Virus record (IMG/VR): IMGVR_UViG_3300025789_000026 | Location: 1 to 64,000 of that record | From: a virus | Reading direction: 5' to 3' (one strand) | Length of the DNA: 64,000 nt | Part shown: piece by piece, positions 6,813-16,696 of the stretch | How the letters are laid out: each line of letters opens with the position of its first letter | How positions within the stretch are numbered: the stretch's first letter is position 1 | The notes under the pieces: generated by a model | What the model was told of the DNA's origin: nothing | What the model saw: the letters and a program-made list of their open reading frames with translations, nothing else | The model's database searches: none | Position numbers and translations under genes: made by a program

Positions 6813-7815
6813 TTGTGTTTGTTTTTAAGTTGTTATTATTTTTTTGTTTCAACTTTTGTTGTAAACGTTTTTTTAATTCTTTTTCTTTTTCAATCTTAGC
6901 ACGAAGTTTTTCTTGTCTAGCTTGTTGTTCTTTTTCTTTTTTTGCTAAATAAGCTTGTTTATCTTCTAGTTCTTTACGTTCAGCATCAAGTTTATCTTGA
7001 TATTCTTGTTCCTCACCACTATTAAACTCTTCTTCGTTTTCTTCGTCTTCATCATTCTCATCTTCATCATTTGCAATATAAGATGAGTTTTTATTTAATT
7101 TAAAACCTTGTTTTTTTAACCAATTTGTTGCAGCATCTAAATCACCGTCAGAATTATTTAACGCTTGTCTAGCATCAAAATTACTAACTCCAGTTGCTTG
7201 TGCTAATTTGTATATAGCATCAGCTGAAACTTCGTTATCTTTAGTTTCTTCTGGATTTTGTTTAATGTAAGAACTAGTATTTGGTTTATTAACTTTATAT
7301 TTTTCTCTATTAGCTTGTATTTTTTGATATTGTTTTTTAAATTCTTCAGGTGATATGTTTGAAACATCTCTTGAAGTAAAATCAGTACTTTTTCTTTGAT
7401 ACTTACTTGTTTTATACTTATCATCGAATGTAGCAATGTCACGTACTGTTTTCATAGTTCTATCACCATTTGGATTAAACTTATCCATTGGTCTATAAAA
7501 CTTCATTTTGGTTGGTTGCCAACTACGGATTCTATCCAACCTAAAAATTTTCCAAGCACTACGACCTGGTGTTGTTTTAGAACCACCACCAACTTGATAA
7601 GCTCTTATGGCTTTATTGTCAGCTATGGTATCTGAAAAGTTATATACTTGAATATACCTTTTACTAGGTGGTGCATCTGGATAATCTTCATAAGTTATAT
7701 TTACAAAGTACTTTCCATTAATAGCATCAATAACAGCCTCATCTGAAACATTTTCAGTTAAAAGACTAGCGGTCTCTTCTAATATAATATTTTCAAATAA
7801 TTTGTAAAGTTTCAT
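6784..7815 (-). CDS. WYL-like domain + TS-N/UBA-like domain protein
   Basis: A 343-residue modular protein. Residues about 35-105 ('GKYFVNITYEDYP...RYIQVYNF...AIRAYQVGG...WKIFRLDRIRSWQP') have the pattern of a WYL domain, a ligand- or nucleic-acid-sensing fold. Residues about 205-240 ('AIYKLAQATGVSNFDARQALNNSDGDLDAATNWLKKQGF') match the TS-N/UBA-like domain at the start of elongation factor Ts. An acidic run and a Lys/Glu-rich coiled coil (about 255-330) follow, and the tail is Asn/Thr-rich. The ATG at 7815 overlaps the previous stop (TAATG); a TTG 27 bases upstream is inside the neighbour and was rejected. The TS-N domain hints at binding a host translation factor or peptide, which is inference. 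Confidence 0.65.
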   Translation of the reverse strand: MKLYKLFENIILEETASLLTENVSDEAVIDAINGKYFVNITYEDYPDAPPSKRYIQVYNFSDTIADNKAIRAYQVGGGSKTTPGRSAWKIFRLDRIRSWQPTKMKFYRPMDKFNPNGDRTMKTVRDIATFDDKYKTSKYQRKSTDFTSRDVSNISPEEFKKQYQKIQANREKYKVNKPNTSSYIKQNPEETKDNEVSADAIYKLAQATGVSNFDARQALNNSDGDLDAATNWLKKQGFKLNKNSSYIANDEDENDEDEENEEEFNSGEEQEYQDKLDAERKELEDKQAYLAKKEKEQQARQEKLRAKIEKEKELKKRLQQKLKQKNNNNLKTNTNDNTTTSRP

Positions 7816-8186
7816 TAATAATAAACTATTACTTGACCACAATTTTTTGTCATATCTGGTTGCTTATAGCAATGATTTGGGTCAAAGCCCCATGTACCTA
7901 AATTTAGGGCAAATGCTGGCTTACGACCAGAACCTTGAGCTACATTTGGATTACCGTTAATATCCAAATCAGAACCACCATTATAATTTATAATAGCTGC
8001 TTGTAAATCATCACCAGTACCCTTTCCGTAATTTGGTGTTGTTTGGTCAGCCAATGCTCTAGTGTGGGTTACTGTATATTCATTTGATGTAATGCAGTTA
8101 TATGTATTTTGTGGAATTAAGCAATTTCTTGCTGAAATTGCTGCAATTTCTAGTGGTGATTGACCACCGTTTACTGGTGCTGGCAT
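7815..8186 (-). CDS. unknown phage protein (123 aa), structural-like
   Basis: A Gly/Asn/Pro-rich 123-residue protein ('MPAPVNGGQSPLEIAAISARNCLIP...', '...LNLGTWGFDPNHCYKQPDMTKNCGQVIVYY'). It has four Cys and no membrane segment. No family is recognised; the composition resembles small virion proteins. It sits 3 bases after the 151-residue gene and its stop overlaps the next ATG, so it is translated within the operon. Confidence 0.6.
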   Translation of the reverse strand: MPAPVNGGQSPLEIAAISARNCLIPQNTYNCITSNEYTVTHTRALADQTTPNYGKGTGDDLQAAIINYNGGSDLDINGNPNVAQGSGRKPAFALNLGTWGFDPNHCYKQPDMTKNCGQVIVYY

Positions 8187-8189
8187 AAT

Positions 8190-8645
8190 TTAAAGTTTTT
8201 CTTTTTTATTGTTATTTAAGTATTCTATAAGATATAGAATTTTTTTTAAATCTTCTTGAAGAGATTCGTTATAAACCTCTTTATTTGTCATTATTTTTCG
8301 AAGGATACTACCTTTATTTAATTTAGGTAAACCACCGACTTTTGTTGGGTTTTTAGATGAATCCTTATCGTGAGTTTTAATAAATTGATTTTCACGACCA
8401 GTATCCATTCCAATCTTCTTTATACCATAAATACTATCTCTATCTTTTTTTAACGTTTCTTCAATAAATTTTAACGCTGCATCACCACCTTTTCTATTAA
8501 ACTCATCCATATTACCATCTTTTTTGGCTTGTGTAAGTCTGGTTTTAGTTGTTTTAAGGTTTTCGTAAGTAATAGCGGTACCTAAAAAACTTCTAAGGTT
8601 TTCTGGTACTGAATACGTCTTACCTTGCATTTGTGAATTAGGCAT
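8190..8645 (-). CDS. unknown phage protein (151 aa)
   Basis: A basic 151-residue protein with mostly helical, charged sequence ('LKTTKTRLTQAKKDGNMDEFNRKGGDAALKFIEETLKKDRDSIYGIKK'). It ends in an amphipathic helix ('YNESLQEDLKKILYLIEYLNNNKKEKL'). No family is recognised. It overlaps the end of the upstream 156-residue gene by 8 bases, indicating coupled translation within the operon. Confidence 0.6.
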   Translation of the reverse strand: MPNSQMQGKTYSVPENLRSFLGTAITYENLKTTKTRLTQAKKDGNMDEFNRKGGDAALKFIEETLKKDRDSIYGIKKIGMDTGRENQFIKTHDKDSSKNPTKVGGLPKLNKGSILRKIMTNKEVYNESLQEDLKKILYLIEYLNNNKKEKL

Positions 8646-9108
8646 CTTTATTTAATTTACTTAATACAGCTTTTTTTATTCTATCTAATTGTTTATCAGT
8701 TAAATCAACATCATTTATTATATCAAGAACCTTTTCAGTCTTTTTATCATATTCTTTATCAAATACTTCACTATTCTTAGACTTCTTAACTAAGTCTTCT
8801 TCAAGTTCTTTTTTGGTTATAACTTTCTTTTTAGTTTCGTTAACTGGGAGACCACGACCAGATTGGCTACGGTAACTGTAAACTGCGAACCAAGGTATAT
8901 TTTGCCTATATCTAGAAGCCCTATCTGTGGTTGTTGAGATGCCTTTTTCATAATCAGAATCGTCATTCCATGGTTTTTGAACAGGTCCAGTTTCAATTTC
9001 ACTATCATTGGTAGCATTTCTATCACCACTGATAATACCACCATCGGCACCAACAAGTTCATCCAATTCAAATTTCTCCTTAATATTCTTTACTTTAATT
9101 ATTGGCAT
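8638..9108 (-). CDS. unknown phage protein (156 aa), first gene of minus operon
   Basis: The N-terminal half is Gly/Asp/Ser-rich ('LVGADGGIISGDRNATNDSEIETGPVQKPWNDDSDYEKG') with 'RYRQNIPWFAVYSYRSQSGRGLP'. The C-terminal half is a charged helical segment ('KVLDIINDVDLTDKQLDRIKKAVLSKLNK'). No family is recognised. It is the first gene of the five-gene operon and is preceded by a late-type promoter motif. A divergent late motif 11 bases away serves the fibre genes on the other strand. This pairing suggests expression together with virion genes. Confidence 0.6.
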   Translation of the reverse strand: MPIIKVKNIKEKFELDELVGADGGIISGDRNATNDSEIETGPVQKPWNDDSDYEKGISTTTDRASRYRQNIPWFAVYSYRSQSGRGLPVNETKKKVITKKELEEDLVKKSKNSEVFDKEYDKKTEKVLDIINDVDLTDKQLDRIKKAVLSKLNKDA

Positions 9109-9119
9109 AAATAATTCTT

Positions 9120-9135
9120 TTATAATAAATATATT
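9120..9135 (-). promoter_or_regulatory. late-type promoter motif, minus operon
   Basis: The minus strand reads AATATATTTATTATAA, 11 bases before the ATG. It is back to back with the plus-strand motif at 9146, making a divergent late promoter region. Confidence 0.45.
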
Positions 9136-9145
9136 GAAAACGCTG

Positions 9146-9158
9146 AATATTTATTAAA
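9146..9158 (+). promoter_or_regulatory. late-type promoter motif, fibre array
   Basis: AATATTTATTAAA, 13 bases before the first fibre gene's ATG. Confidence 0.45.
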
Positions 9159-9171
9159 TAAATAAAGAATA

Positions 9172-9849
9172 ATGGCATTTATTACAAAATTAGACTATTC
9201 ATCAAATAGACAAATATCACAATACCCAGAAACAATAACTTATTTATCTGGTGGAACAGTATTTGGATTACCATTTAATCAATTGGTTACAGGACCGAAT
9301 TTAAATACAAGTGCAATAACACAAACTTACGGTGGTGCTATTAGTACTTTTTCTGGAAATACTGGTACAACTGTTTATACTTGGTATAATTCTGGTATGC
9401 AATTGGCTTATTCTAGACTTTCGGCAATAACACCTTCAAATAGTGCAATAACACAAAATACTGGTGTGGTATTTACTGGTACGAATACCACTATTATTGA
9501 TGGGAATACAGTTAATTTATCTTACAGTGGTGTTGGTTTTGATATTACACCAATTGCTATGATAAGTCTTGGTGGTGGTAATTTTAGTGGTACATCATAT
9601 AGTCAAACAGTTAATTTTTATAGTGCTGGTACTTTAGATTATACTGGGCGTACTATATGGGTTGATGTTAGTGGTATTACAAGAACAAATACTCTTTTAG
9701 CGGATAATATCCAATTAACAGCTTTAAATACCGCACCATCATCATCTGGTGATACTGGTACAACTGGTCAAATAAAAATAAGTAATGGATTTATATATGT
9801 TTGTGTTGCAACAAACACATGGAAAAGAGCAACTCTATCAGGGTTTTAA
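9172..9849 (+). CDS. tail fibre/structural protein (225 aa)
   Basis: A beta-rich, Thr/Ser/Gly/Asn-rich 225-residue protein with few charged residues ('TQTYGGAISTFSGNTGTTVYTWYNSGMQ', 'GGGNFSGTSYSQTVNFYSAGTLDYTGRTIWVDVSGI'). It ends in 'GQIKISNGFIYVCVATNTWKRATLSGF', a pattern common at the C-termini of short phage fibre or collar proteins. It begins the 14-kb plus-strand fibre array under a late-type motif and lies 9 bases upstream of the giant S74 fibre. The exact fibre role is unassigned. Confidence 0.6.
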   Translation: MAFITKLDYSSNRQISQYPETITYLSGGTVFGLPFNQLVTGPNLNTSAITQTYGGAISTFSGNTGTTVYTWYNSGMQLAYSRLSAITPSNSAITQNTGVVFTGTNTTIIDGNTVNLSYSGVGFDITPIAMISLGGGNFSGTSYSQTVNFYSAGTLDYTGRTIWVDVSGITRTNTLLADNIQLTALNTAPSSSGDTGTTGQIKISNGFIYVCVATNTWKRATLSGF

Positions 9850-9858
9850 TATAAAATT

Positions 9859-12800
9859 ATGGGTTATAATATCAATGAAAATAAAACAAATATTGTACCA
9901 TTTCAAAGTGGTAAGGGTATTCCAACACATATATCACCATTAGGTTCAGTCTATATTGATAATACAACTGGTGTACAATATATAAATAAGGATGGTTTAG
10001 CTGGTTGGGCGTTTTTTTATGATTCGACAATACCGATAAGTGGTGGTACTGGTGGCGGTGGTGCTTATGTTCCATTATCTGGTGGTACCATGTCTGGTAC
10101 ACTTTATGCCCCAACCTTTTCTGGTGGTACATTTTATGGTGATGGTAGTCATTTAACTGGTGTTGGTGGTACATTTAATGGTGGAACGGTTACTGGTTCA
10201 ACAATATTTACTAGTGGACTTACAGCAAATACAATATCCGCTACAACATATCAGAATCTACCAGCAACACCATACTTGAATTTATCTGGTGGTACTGTAA
10301 CTGGTAATACCGTATTTACTAGTGGACTTACAGCAAATACAATATCTGCAACCACTTATTTAAATTTACCAGCAACACCATACTTGAATTTATCTGGTGG
10401 TACTGTAAGTGGTAATACTGTATTTTTAAGTGGACTTACAGCTAATACAATATCAGCTACAACATATCAGAATCTACCAGCAACACCATACTTGAATTTA
10501 TCTGGTGGAACTGTAAGTGGTAATACTGTATTTTTAAGTGGACTTACAGCAAACACAATATCCGCTACAACATATCAGAATCTACCAGCAACACCATACT
10601 TGAATTTATCTGGTGGAACTGTAAGTGGTAATACTGTATTTTTAAGTGGACTTACAGCAAACACAATATCAGCAAATACTATAACCGCAAATGCGTTATC
10701 ACCTGTTGGTTATATTGATTTTAATACAGGTACAACAGTAACACCTAAAGGTGGAAGATTATTTTATAATAGTCAATTTGATGGTCCATCATATTATCCA
10801 ACAAATGATACAAATGTTTTAATTAATCTTGGACAACAATTATACATGTCAGTGATTAATGTCTCTGGTTCTTTAATACCAAAGGGTAGTGCAGTTTCAG
10901 TTTTAGGTAATACAAATGGTGTACCTAATATCACTTTAGCGGTAAATGTTCATACTGGAAATAGTTATTTAGTTGGTCTTGCCGCTGATGATATACCAAA
11001 TGGTAATTTTGGTTTTGTATTAAATGAAGGTATATTAAGTGGTTTAACTCTTAATAATTTTAAGATTGGTGATACCTTGTATTTATCACCATTTTCAGCT
11101 GGTACATATACAAATTCAACATTATCATTTCCATATACTGCTAGGACAAACCAAATTGGTTACGTACTTAAAACAGGTTCAACGACTGGTGAAATATATG
11201 TTAAAATATATAATGAAGATACAAATTCAACACTTACAACACTTGAAAGAAATATTGTTGATGGTAACTCTATGGCTACTGGTATCTATCAATTCACTGG
11301 TATTACACAGACATCTAGTACTACATTTAATATAGCACCAGCTTTAGGCTGGGTGGTTAATAATACTTATGAAAAAGCAACGTTACCCGATGTTACAGAA
11401 ATTAGTTATTCTGGTGGTACTAATTTAACAACGCCATATTTAACCATTGCCGATAACACATATGTGTTAATAACTACAGCATCAACCATTACATTTCAAC
11501 CAACATATCCAACACCACAACAAAGAAGACAAAATTTGTTTTTAGGTAAAATTATTCACACTAATAGGTCTTCAATTATATCTATAAATCAAACTGTTGA
11601 TTTTGACGTATCACCAATGGCAGCATTACGTGATTTATGGACACCTTTGGTATTAATTAATCAAGGTATTGTACCTTCAGCATATAGTGCTGGTACGTTA
11701 AGTATTCAAACAAGCTATGGTACATTATGGGGTAATGGTATCGGTTGGACTACAAATCAATTAAATCCAAATAGTGTTACTTTATCTACCACAACACCGA
11801 CTACATTTCAATATAGAACACAATTAGGTGCGGTAACAGGTAACACTGCACCATATACAGGTAATACAATTTATATCGACCCATTACATTATGATTATAA
11901 TGGTGTTGTAACAAATATACCATCGTCTCATGGTAACACAATTTATGCAACTAACCAAAGAATCTATTTATTCCCAACTGGACTTGTAAGAATTCAATAT
12001 GGGCAACAATATTATACAACATTTGCTAGTGCAATTGCTGGTTATAGTAATGAATCATTCCAGGTTTATTCTAATAATGCGACAAATGGTATTTTAATTG
12101 GAATATTAACAGTTGTTAGGGAAACAACTGATTTAACAAATACTTCATATGCTTTATTTTCTTATGTTTCTAAGTTTGGTGAATTATTAGGTGGAACAGC
12201 TGGTATTTCAACAACAACACTTCAACAAGCATATAATAATTCATCAAGTCCTGAAATAGTTATTAACTCAACACTTGATGGTTTAACAATACAAAATGGA
12301 ACAGGTAATCCCGATAATACCACACACTTATTGGAAGGAATGAATGCTTCTGGCCAAGTTACATCATTTATTAAGGCTGATGGTGGTTTCAGTGGTTCTA
12401 GTGTATCCGCAACAACATACTATGGCTTACCTTTAGATATACGTACAACTGGTGCGACTTACTTAAATAATACATTTACGTTTACAAATAATACTGGTGG
12501 AACTTATAGCGTTTTATTTAATACATTAACTGGTTTAACTGTAAACGGTATTTTATCAGCAACAACAATATCTGGTGGTACATTTTATGGTAATGGTAGT
12601 GGGTTAACATTAACTAATTCTCAAATTATTAGTGGTTTAACTTATACACCATATAATGGTGCTACAAATCCGAATGGTTATATTAGTGGTATAACTAGTG
12701 TAATAACTGGTACTGGTGTTAATAATACAGTTGCGTTTTTTAATAATACAAATTCATTAAGTGGGACAACTGGTTTAACTTATAATGGTAATTTAGGTTT

Positions 12801-15258
12801 AGGTACTAATAATCCTTTAGCTTCAACTACAACACGTAAAGCATTTGTTATTAGTGACTTTGTAAATGATACTACTGTTAGATTAGAGGGTTCGAGTAGT
12901 ATAGTTTCTGAGTATTTTACAAATGGAACTATTTCTGGAATAGGTACAAGAACTGCTAATCAATTTACTCTTTTTTCTAATAATGCAACTAGATTAATTG
13001 TAGATTCTACTGGTCTTATTAGTTTAGGTAGTGTAAACCCAACGCATACCTTAACATTTCCTTCAACATCAACAGGTACTGCTTATTATAATACCTCAGA
13101 CCAAACAACTAACTATGAAAGAACTAGAATGTATTGGTCTGGAAATACTTTTTATATAAGTGCAGAACAAGCTGGTACTGGAACAAGTAGAACTATAAAT
13201 TTTATTCAAAATACTCAAACTAAGCTTTCAATAGGTTCAACACAAGTAATTGGTGCTTTAAATATTGGGTTTACCTCAGCAATTGCTGGTTCAATATTAG
13301 GTTTAACACCATCACTAACTGTTTCTAGTGGTATTCAAAGTTCATTAGCTATTATACCAACAGTAAATCAAAGTAGTACTGGTGGTTCTAAGGGTATATG
13401 GATATCACCTTATTTACAAACTACTGGTAGTGGTGGTAACTATTTGATAGATGCTGGTATAAATAGTGCTGCCAGTGGTGGTGGTACACATACCGCTAAA
13501 TTTACGGTTGATACTTCTGGTAATGGTGTTTTTTCTGGTTCATTAACTGCAACTACTATTAATGCAACTACCAAACTTTTAGTAGGAACTAATGTTGATA
13601 ATGGTTATATATTACAGTCTAATGGAACTAGTTGGTTAAATGGTAACACAGTAATAAATGGGACCGCTGCAATTAGTAGTACAATAACACAACCAGTATC
13701 GGCTGGTACACAAATGTATCATACTACAATAACACCACAATTAAATTATACATCTACTGGTCAAACTAATACAGCATTTAGATTATTACCAACATTTTCT
13801 GGTGCAACTGGATTAACACCAATAAATATAATTGCAGATATTGGTGCAAGTGGTGTTGGTTCTCAATTAGTTATAACTGATGCAACAACTGGTTCAACAT
13901 TCTTAGTGAATGATATATCTGGTTTACCAATAGCTGAAGCAACATCAACTTGGGATTTTAATCTGTATAATTATCCAACAAAGGTTTTTCAAAAAACTGG
14001 AACGAATATTAATATAAATGGAGCATTAAATACAACTGGTTCAACAAAAACAACAGCTGGTTTTTATTCTACAAGTGCTTATACTAGTTCGTTTACTCGT
14101 AGTATTGTGATGGATTATGTTACTGGTAATGGTAGAATATCCGTTAGTACAGGAGATACTATAACATTTTATAATGATGGTGTTGCAACAACATCATTAA
14201 TGACTATATCAAGTGGTGGTACTGTTAGTGCAAATGCATTTTCCGCAACAACATCTTTTTCAAGTGTTGGAACTTATGGTACAGCGACTGTAAATGCTGG
14301 TAATACTAATGGTATGATTACTTTTGCTGGGTCAGGTACTATTGGTGGAACTGGTTATACCGATTTTATTAAAGTAACAAATACCTCAGCAGGAGCGACA
14401 ACACCATCTAAAACATTTAGAATTAATAATAATGGTGGTTTTGAAATACTTAATAATGCTTACACTGCATCAACATTAACTCTTTCAGATAACGGTATAT
14501 TATATGTTGGTGGTGGTAATACTTCAACTAGTTCTAATACAGATGGTACATCAAATTACTTATCATTTAATCTAAATAATTCACAAATTTATGATGATGG
14601 TAACATCCACATACATTCAAGGGGTTCAGGTCAATCCATGTGGATTAATACCAATGGTGGACAATTAATGTTATTAAATCAAGCACCTTTAAATAATGCT
14701 GCTTCTGGTACAGGTGTGATAATTGGTAGTGGTACAACAACATTAACTGGATTTGTAACTATAAATGGTTCTAAGAATCAAACGGTAACAAATTATGGAT
14801 ATTTATCACAAGGTGGTGCTGGGCAAATTCCAGGTGGTTCTGGTTCAGTTCCGTATGGTCTATCAGCTGTTGGTCGTATCCAATGTCCAGAGTTTGATGC
14901 AACGTCAGATGAAAGATTAAAAGATATACAAGGTGAGATAAATATACAAGATGCTATTAATTTAGTTAAGGATATTAAACCAATTAAATTTACTTGGAAA
15001 GATAGTATCGATAAAGGCCTTAAGGCTGGTTATTCAGCTCAACAAGTTGCAAAAGTTGGATTTGGTCATTTAATAAGTCAAATACCTAATGAAAACTTAA
15101 CGGAAACAATTGATGATGATGGATTTATGAGCCCAGATAAAGTTCAATTAACAATGAATTATGACCAAGTTACACCTTATCATGGTACAGTATTGAAGTA
15201 TCTATTAGAAAAGATAGAATTGTTAGAGAAAGAAATACAAGACCTTAAAAATAAATAA
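9859..15258 (+). CDS. giant tail fibre with C-terminal S74 (endosialidase-type) chaperone
   Basis: A 1799-residue fibre. The N-terminal region (about 1-75) includes 'GSVYIDNTTGVQYINKDGLAGWAFF', typical of phage fibre heads. Residues about 110-275 hold five tandem 36-residue repeats ('SGLTANTISATTYQNLP', 'ATPYLNLSGGTV'). A long Thr/Gly-rich beta-structured shaft with 'SATTISGGTFYGNGSG' motifs follows. From about residue 1680 there is a peptidase S74 intramolecular chaperone: 'SDERLKD' with the catalytic-type Ser, 'KPIKFTWKD', 'LKAGYSAQQVAKV', and a final coiled coil 'YLLEKIELLEKEIQDLKNK'. In known relatives this domain trimerises the fibre and then cuts itself off. It probably forms a receptor-binding long fibre. 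Confidence 0.85.
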   Translation: MGYNINENKTNIVPFQSGKGIPTHISPLGSVYIDNTTGVQYINKDGLAGWAFFYDSTIPISGGTGGGGAYVPLSGGTMSGTLYAPTFSGGTFYGDGSHLTGVGGTFNGGTVTGSTIFTSGLTANTISATTYQNLPATPYLNLSGGTVTGNTVFTSGLTANTISATTYLNLPATPYLNLSGGTVSGNTVFLSGLTANTISATTYQNLPATPYLNLSGGTVSGNTVFLSGLTANTISATTYQNLPATPYLNLSGGTVSGNTVFLSGLTANTISANTITANALSPVGYIDFNTGTTVTPKGGRLFYNSQFDGPSYYPTNDTNVLINLGQQLYMSVINVSGSLIPKGSAVSVLGNTNGVPNITLAVNVHTGNSYLVGLAADDIPNGNFGFVLNEGILSGLTLNNFKIGDTLYLSPFSAGTYTNSTLSFPYTARTNQIGYVLKTGSTTGEIYVKIYNEDTNSTLTTLERNIVDGNSMATGIYQFTGITQTSSTTFNIAPALGWVVNNTYEKATLPDVTEISYSGGTNLTTPYLTIADNTYVLITTASTITFQPTYPTPQQRRQNLFLGKIIHTNRSSIISINQTVDFDVSPMAALRDLWTPLVLINQGIVPSAYSAGTLSIQTSYGTLWGNGIGWTTNQLNPNSVTLSTTTPTTFQYRTQLGAVTGNTAPYTGNTIYIDPLHYDYNGVVTNIPSSHGNTIYATNQRIYLFPTGLVRIQYGQQYYTTFASAIAGYSNESFQVYSNNATNGILIGILTVVRETTDLTNTSYALFSYVSKFGELLGGTAGISTTTLQQAYNNSSSPEIVINSTLDGLTIQNGTGNPDNTTHLLEGMNASGQVTSFIKADGGFSGSSVSATTYYGLPLDIRTTGATYLNNTFTFTNNTGGTYSVLFNTLTGLTVNGILSATTISGGTFYGNGSGLTLTNSQIISGLTYTPYNGATNPNGYISGITSVITGTGVNNTVAFFNNTNSLSGTTGLTYNGNLGLGTNNPLASTTTRKAFVISDFVNDTTVRLEGSSSIVSEYFTNGTISGIGTRTANQFTLFSNNATRLIVDSTGLISLGSVNPTHTLTFPSTSTGTAYYNTSDQTTNYERTRMYWSGNTFYISAEQAGTGTSRTINFIQNTQTKLSIGSTQVIGALNIGFTSAIAGSILGLTPSLTVSSGIQSSLAIIPTVNQSSTGGSKGIWISPYLQTTGSGGNYLIDAGINSAASGGGTHTAKFTVDTSGNGVFSGSLTATTINATTKLLVGTNVDNGYILQSNGTSWLNGNTVINGTAAISSTITQPVSAGTQMYHTTITPQLNYTSTGQTNTAFRLLPTFSGATGLTPINIIADIGASGVGSQLVITDATTGSTFLVNDISGLPIAEATSTWDFNLYNYPTKVFQKTGTNININGALNTTGSTKTTAGFYSTSAYTSSFTRSIVMDYVTGNGRISVSTGDTITFYNDGVATTSLMTISSGGTVSANAFSATTSFSSVGTYGTATVNAGNTNGMITFAGSGTIGGTGYTDFIKVTNTSAGATTPSKTFRINNNGGFEILNNAYTASTLTLSDNGILYVGGGNTSTSSNTDGTSNYLSFNLNNSQIYDDGNIHIHSRGSGQSMWINTNGGQLMLLNQAPLNNAASGTGVIIGSGTTTLTGFVTINGSKNQTVTNYGYLSQGGAGQIPGGSGSVPYGLSAVGRIQCPEFDATSDERLKDIQGEINIQDAINLVKDIKPIKFTWKDSIDKGLKAGYSAQQVAKVGFGHLISQIPNENLTETIDDDGFMSPDKVQLTMNYDQVTPYHGTVLKYLLEKIELLEKEIQDLKNK
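10186..10690 (+). repeat. five tandem 108-bp coding repeats in the S74 fibre
   Basis: Units recur at exactly 108-base intervals (AGTGGA anchors at 10213, 10321, 10429, 10537 and 10645), each encoding 36 residues. Several stretches are almost identical at DNA level. The same unit occurs three more times in another fibre gene (anchors at 21463, 21571 and 21679). Confidence 0.92.
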
Positions 15259-15259
15259 T

Positions 15260-15973
15260 ATGTCAGTAAACATAAGTCAATCATTTTTTGGAACACCACC
15301 AATTATAACAAATGGGTTAGCCTTATATTTAGATGCTGGAAATCTTGTATCATACCCACAAGGTGGTTCAATATGGTCTGATTTGAGTGGAAATGCGAAT
15401 AACGCTACATTATTTAATTCACCAACATTTACATCAGTTGGTAATATTGGTAACTTCACCTTTAATGGAACGAGCCAATATTGTACTTCAGTAAGTCAAC
15501 CAATAACTAATAACTCTTCTTTTACAATAGCTGCTTGGATATACTTACCTACTTTACCTAACAATTATTCTGTAATTATAGATGGTGGTAATATTGGGGT
15601 TGGTAACATTGGTTATGGACTTGGGTTGGATACTAGTAATCGAGTTTTTATTGCAGCTAATACGGGTTATTATAACGGCCCAGCAATTTCTAGCTCTAAA
15701 TGGTATTTTATAACCGCAACAGCTACTTATGGTTCACCTTATGTATTTAATATGTATTATAATGGGGTATTGCAAGCTAATGCTGGCGCAGCATCTACTA
15801 GTAGTTTAAGTAATATAAGTTCAAGTGTATATATTGCTAAAGGTACCTCAGTATCTTTTCCGTATTATTTTAAAGGAATATTTAGTCAAGCACTAATTTA
15901 TAATAGAGCATTAACAGCACAAGAAGTATTACAAAATTATAATGCATTAAAGGGAAGATTTGGATTAAACTAA
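15260..15973 (+). CDS. LamG-like (concanavalin-type) structural protein, copy 1
   Basis: A 237-residue protein with a single LamG/pentraxin-like jelly-roll. It begins 'GLALYLDAGN..SYP.GGSIWSDLSGNANNATLFNSPTF', continues 'FTIAAWIYLP', and ends with the family-typical 'QALIYNRALTAQEVLQNYNALKGRFGLN'. It is the first of three adjacent paralogues, whose spacers are 5-7 bases. Such domains bind carbohydrate or act as fibre tips, so a capsid/tail-decorating lectin or adhesin is likely. It starts one base after the S74 fibre's stop codon. Confidence 0.8.
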   Translation: MSVNISQSFFGTPPIITNGLALYLDAGNLVSYPQGGSIWSDLSGNANNATLFNSPTFTSVGNIGNFTFNGTSQYCTSVSQPITNNSSFTIAAWIYLPTLPNNYSVIIDGGNIGVGNIGYGLGLDTSNRVFIAANTGYYNGPAISSSKWYFITATATYGSPYVFNMYYNGVLQANAGAASTSSLSNISSSVYIAKGTSVSFPYYFKGIFSQALIYNRALTAQEVLQNYNALKGRFGLN

Positions 15974-15978
15974 TATAT

Positions 15979-16689
15979 ATGGGATTACCAATAGTTACAA
16001 ATGGATTAATATTATGTTTGGATGCTGGAAATATTAAGTCATATTCACAATCGGGTTCAACATGGTCTGATTTAAGTGGAAATGCTAATAATACCACTCT
16101 TCTTAATTCACCAACATTTAGTAGTAATAATAGTGGATATTTTACATTTAATGGTACAAACCAATCAGCTAATAGTGTCAGTACAATAAACTTATCATCA
16201 ACAAACGCAATTAGTATTTCTTTATGGTTTAAAGTTTCTGGAACTTCTTTATATGTTTTAAGTGAATTTGGTACAAATATAAATACAAATGCAAATTCAT
16301 TTCTTTTTGACATAAATGAAGTAGCTACTGGTAAAATTTCATTTGCTGATGTTCTTGGTGTTGGTTCATCATATAATCAAGTTCAAACAGTTAATACATA
16401 TAATGATAATAAGTGGCATAATGTGTGTCTTGTATCAAATAGAGCTTTAAATACTAGTAATCACAATTTTATTTATGTTGATGGAATTTTAGATACAGTT
16501 CAAGGTTCACTTAATAATGCCAATAATTCAAATTATGGTAATTATACTATGTATTTTTTTTCTAGGGCTAATACTAGTTATTTTATAAGTGGTAATTCAT
16601 CTAATTACTTACTATATAATAGAGCATTAACACTACAAGAAATTGAACAGAATTATAACTCTTTAAAATCAAGATACGGATTAAATTAA
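15979..16689 (+). CDS. LamG-like structural protein, copy 2
   Basis: A 236-residue paralogue of the preceding gene. The start motif is shared ('GLILCLDAGNIKSYSQSGSTWSDLSGNANNTTLLNSPTF'), as are the strand patterns 'ISISLWFKVSG' and 'KWHNVCLVSNRAL', and the C-terminal signature 'YNRALTLQEIEQNYNSLKSRYGLN'. The core is diverged while the ends are conserved. This is the pattern expected if the sugar-binding face is changing while the attachment parts stay constant. It lies in one tandem operon with copies 1 and 3. Confidence 0.8.
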   Translation: MGLPIVTNGLILCLDAGNIKSYSQSGSTWSDLSGNANNTTLLNSPTFSSNNSGYFTFNGTNQSANSVSTINLSSTNAISISLWFKVSGTSLYVLSEFGTNINTNANSFLFDINEVATGKISFADVLGVGSSYNQVQTVNTYNDNKWHNVCLVSNRALNTSNHNFIYVDGILDTVQGSLNNANNSNYGNYTMYFFSRANTSYFISGNSSNYLLYNRALTLQEIEQNYNSLKSRYGLN

Positions 16690-16696
16690 TTAGAAT

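Noticed and set aside
7816-7842. TTG start at 7842 for the WYL/TS-N protein
   Set aside because: The ATG at 7815 overlaps the previous stop as TAATG, the usual coupling in this operon.
10186-10690. Regular repeats that look like a CRISPR array
   Set aside because: The 108-bp units are in-frame, lack unique spacers of 25-40 bases and encode 36-residue protein repeats in a fibre gene.
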